DNA from: Enchytraeus crypticus | Taxonomy: Eukaryota; Annelida; Clitellata; Enchytraeida; Enchytraeidae | Length of the DNA stretch: 64,000 bases | Direction: 5' to 3' | Assembly: GCA_905160935.1 (NCBI GenBank) | Contig: CAJHZI010000300.1 | Coordinates: forward strand, 22,501 to 86,500 | In this document: in pieces, positions 63,001 through 64,000 of the stretch | Layout of the letters: each line of letters begins with the position of its first letter | Numbering within the stretch: position 1 is the stretch's first letter | The notes under the pieces: model-generated | Databases searched by the model: none | The model's input: the letters and a program-made list of their open reading frames with translations, nothing else | Told to the model about the DNA's origin: nothing | Program-made: the position numbers and the translations under genes

Positions 63001-63299
63001 TGACATTGTCTTATAGCGAGGAACCGGAAGTTATATTCTTATTGAATGATTGATTGATTGACTAGAACAGCGGAACGTTTTGTTTCAGACACGCCAGTCA
63101 GGGACTTTGCCGGTATTCGAACAGCTCATCGGCTAACAACCTTTGCTCGGAGGCGCACAGTCAAGAAGAGCTAGAGGAGTGGACAGAGAGACAAAAATGG
63201 AGACAGTTGAAGAGAAAGAGAGCTAGTGAGGAGAAAAGCTTCTCATATTTTCATCAGCTTCTCTATGACTACGAGTCAGCTGTAGATAAACTTTCTGTT
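55549..63299 (+). CDS. CCCH zinc-finger protein, HELZ2/ZC3H7-like N-terminal region (partial, continues past window)
   Basis: Exons 55549-56015, 57314-57632, 57933-58311, 61908-62256 and 63089-63299 give 575 codons with matching phases; the last donor (CTTTCTGTT|GTAAGA, phase 0) shows more exons to the right. After a Ser/Met-rich start there are four Cys/His modules. Each has a CxxC-type or C2H2 half, then a CCCH half ending (A)HSxEExxxW: C-x8-C-x5-C-x3-H in exon 1, C-x5-C-x4-C-x3-H in exon 2, SCFNPHRGKCTYAHSVEELE in exon 3, and a C2H2 (C-x2-C-x12-H-x5-H) plus CCCH split across exons 4-5. The last module ends AHSQEELEEWTERQKWRQ, the pattern I associate with HELZ, HELZ2 and ZC3H7 proteins. CCCH fingers bind RNA; in HELZ2-type proteins helicase and RNB domains follow, but none lies in this window. 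Family assignment is from motif memory only. Confidence 0.75.
56016..57313. other. intron 1 of the zinc-finger gene
   Basis: Contains a (GA)n run at about 56272-56315 and (TA)n-(GA)n at about 57005-57090. No mobile element recognised. Confidence 0.7.
57314..57632 (+). CDS. zinc-finger gene exon 2 (module 2)
   Basis: Acceptor CATATTTGCAG|GCGCCA (AG+G gives Arg), donor GCGGAG|GTGAGA, phase 0. ICKECFQQN, KQCRSNHDW, then FQLCYKGRLCSESGCRRAHS and EIEREIW. Confidence 0.85.
57933..58311 (+). CDS. zinc-finger gene exon 3 (module 3)
   Basis: Acceptor CATGCTTACAG|GCGTTG, phase 0. HRCRECLKQN, LFCQGCKRPWDKHKVC, then SCFNPHRGKCTYAHSVEELE. Two donors exist: ATG|GTAAGC at 58298 and GGAG|GTATGG at 58311. 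Only the second (phase 1) keeps frame with exon 4 at its best acceptor. Confidence 0.8.
58360..58665. repeat. degenerate minisatellite based on CTAGATGCCAGTACTAGTAG
   Basis: Irregular units rich in TAGTAC/GTACTA and AGTAGTA words in intron 3 of the zinc-finger gene. Confidence 0.6.
58672..58802 (-). mobile_element. SINE family A, intronic (minus strand)
   Basis: The reverse complement shows GACTGGAGCTAGTGGCGAAG, GGTTCAAATCCTGGGTTCGC, CATCGCTTTCGAGTGAGGAA and ACGTTAACATTA. Confidence 0.9.
58871..58990 (+). mobile_element. diverged SINE family B head, intronic
   Basis: AGTAGGTAACGTCATTAAGT, CTGACCCTGAGGTCGTAAGA, then GATCAATTCCC. It resembles the SINE-B head but departs from the family body. 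Confidence 0.5.
59623..59833 (+). mobile_element. SINE family B, intronic
   Basis: TGAAGTTTTAAATGACAGAT, GGGTTCGAATCCCAGCCG, CTCGGACATTCACTGGATTG, GATAGATATCAACATAGTTG and TATAATGCGTGTTTAC. The first A-box half is replaced by unrelated sequence. Confidence 0.9.
59921..60280. repeat. 8-bp tandem array, (GATTGAAT)n with a (GATTGAAC)n core
   Basis: About 45 units. The outer units are GATTGAAT (with a few GATT-only variants), and the central block of about 23 units is uniformly GATTGAAC, so one variant has been homogenised. Confidence 0.95.
60281..61020. other. intronic, no recognised feature
   Basis: A 76-codon frame at 60275-60505 has no family resemblance and lacks splice context that would fit the gene. 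Nothing else seen. Confidence 0.5.
61021..61078 (-). mobile_element. SINE family A, 3' part only (minus strand)
   Basis: AAAAGCTGGTAAAGCTAATG through CGAAAGCGATGTCAGTGA; the match stops abruptly at 61078. Confidence 0.85.
61079..61250. repeat. about 62-bp direct duplication
   Basis: GTGCATATAAATGTGAACTA..CATTCCATGTAATAATTAAT at about 61079-61142 recurs diverged at about 61187-61246, 108 bases apart. Confidence 0.7.
61691..61810 (+). mobile_element. SINE family A, intronic, internally deleted
   Basis: GGCTGGAGCCAATGGCGATG, GGGGTTCAAATGCTG, then directly CGCCTTCGAGTGAGGCAACT and ACGTTAACATTAGCT. It lies about 100 bases before exon 4 of the zinc-finger gene. Confidence 0.85.
61908..62256 (+). 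CDS. zinc-finger gene exon 4 (module 4, C2H2 half)
   Basis: Acceptor CTTCTTGCAG|TAAAAG; G+TA gives Val. A Ser/Pro-rich linker, then HYCRFCDISCNSS and HQESLPHNN forming a C-x2-C-x12-H-x5-H finger, then GGYKLCQ. Donor CAAAG|GTAGGA, phase 2. Confidence 0.8.
62546..62785. repeat. 40-bp minisatellite, 6 copies (intronic)
   Basis: Units of CGACCTACCTAAGGACGCCT followed by GTATAGGCTGTAGTCCTCGA, starting every 40 bases from 62546. It is in intron 4 of the zinc-finger gene. Confidence 0.95.
63089..63299 (+). CDS. zinc-finger gene exon 5 (module 4, CCCH half)
   Basis: Acceptor CGTTTTGTTTCAG|ACACGC; AG+A gives Arg. GLCRYSNSSS, NLCSEAHSQEELEEW, then a basic KWRQLKRKRA stretch and an acidic/Tyr stretch. 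The Cys spacing (C-x8-C-x11-C-x3-H) is longer than usual. Donor CTGTT|GTAAGA, phase 0. Confidence 0.85.
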
Positions 63300-63404
63300 G
63301 TAAGAAAACTATTGTCTAATTTTCACACAACATTCGCACATGTTTACAGGCGTTTCTTTTCAATCGTCTTTTACTAGCAATTCCTTGGCTTATGCCTACA
63401 GGAG

Positions 63405-63955
63405 ATAGCTGGTTGTGTGCCAATCTGACCCGCCGCTGACTTGTGGCGGGATTGAGCGCCTTTGGTTTGGTTGCACATCAGTTATCGAAGTTAAGCTTCA
63501 TCAGACGAGATTTGTAAATAGATGGGTGACCACCTTTGGAGACTGAGGGAAGAAGTAACGATAACTACCAAAAACCGAATCCAAACAAGGAAACCCAGTA
63601 CCGCATGCGGTATATCACGTGGTTAACCATACAAAAGTATTTTTTGATGAGGCAACTAGTCATCATCATCATCTTCTTCCTTTTGTTACTTGTCTATTTA
63701 GGGTCGGGATACGAATAGACCTCCTTTACTTCTCTCTATATCTCCCATACTACATCATCAGTCAATCCTCTGTAATCTCTTTCATTTGTTTTAGAAAATT
63801 TTTGTAGCAATTTCTGGAGTCTAGTCGCTCACCAACCGAAATGCCCATTCTGATGTTGGTTTGGATCTTAGTGCTTTAGTCGCCTTCTACGACACGTGCA
63901 ATCATCGGTTGGTCTATTATTCAAACAACCCGAACACAACACGGGGATGAGACAA
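63405..63955 (+). mobile_element. 5S rRNA-headed SINE (family D), most complete copy
   Basis: About 63474-63535 keeps 5S rRNA landmarks in order: CACATCAGTTATCGAAGTTA, AGC, CAGACGAGA, then GATGGGTGACCACC, the internal control region of 5S genes. The tail follows: CATCATCATCATCTTCTTCC, TTTAGGGTCGGGATACGAAT, TAGCAATTTCTGGAG, CGCTCACCAACCGAAATGCC, TAGTCGCCTTCTACGACACG. It is not a 5S gene: the 5' half is unrelated and the sequence continues into the shared tail. Lies in the intron after exon 5. Confidence 0.75.
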
Positions 63956-64000
63956 TTAGTAATTTGTGTTTAATATTATGTAATGTTTTGAGCCATATGT

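Noticed and set aside
63474-63535. 5S rRNA gene
   Set aside because: Only the internal-control-region half resembles 5S, and it runs into a SINE tail shared with headless copies.

Overview
This is a window of an AT-rich metazoan nuclear genome. The evidence is two intron-split genes with GT..AG junctions whose phases match, several clades of LINE, tRNA- and 5S-derived SINEs, cut-and-paste DNA transposons, and abundant micro- and minisatellites. The repeat mix and a HELZ2/ZC3H7-like CCCH gene suggest an invertebrate, perhaps a spiralian (mollusc or annelid type). This placement is inferred, not shown. There are no bacterial operons, CRISPR arrays or phage genes.

Layout: 1-21 kb holds no recognisable host gene. 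It carries a 1-kb tetranucleotide tract, minisatellites, SINEs, an RTE-like LINE (17.1-19.4 kb) with a decayed relative beside it (16.1-16.5 kb), a non-autonomous hAT element (19.54-20.25 kb) and one end of a second hAT family (15.47 kb). 22.26-33.70 kb (+) is a ten-exon La-motif (LARP-family) RNA-binding protein gene. Its introns contain a Jockey-superfamily LINE, SINEs and a 56-bp minisatellite that has copied the gene's own 3' splice site about twelve times. 34-44 kb is intergenic: a 41-bp minisatellite, (CT)n tracts, SINEs, a palindromic pair of SINE tails and a 5'-truncated LINE. 44.9-54.35 kb is a mobile-element cluster: a CR1-type fragment, a palindromic Tc1-like element (46.55-49.67 kb) split by a hAT element with a perfect 8-bp target duplication, and directly after it a near full-length two-ORF LINE (49.68-54.35 kb) with frameshifts and an 11-bp tandem array in its 3' region. 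55.55 kb to beyond the right edge (+) is a CCCH zinc-finger gene whose exons each carry roughly one Cys/His module.

The two host genes are unrelated in sequence, but both look RNA-facing (La module; CCCH fingers). Nothing shows that they act together. Exon boundaries were chosen by hand from splice motifs and phase agreement, without transcript data. Repeat boundaries are approximate unless a target duplication is stated.
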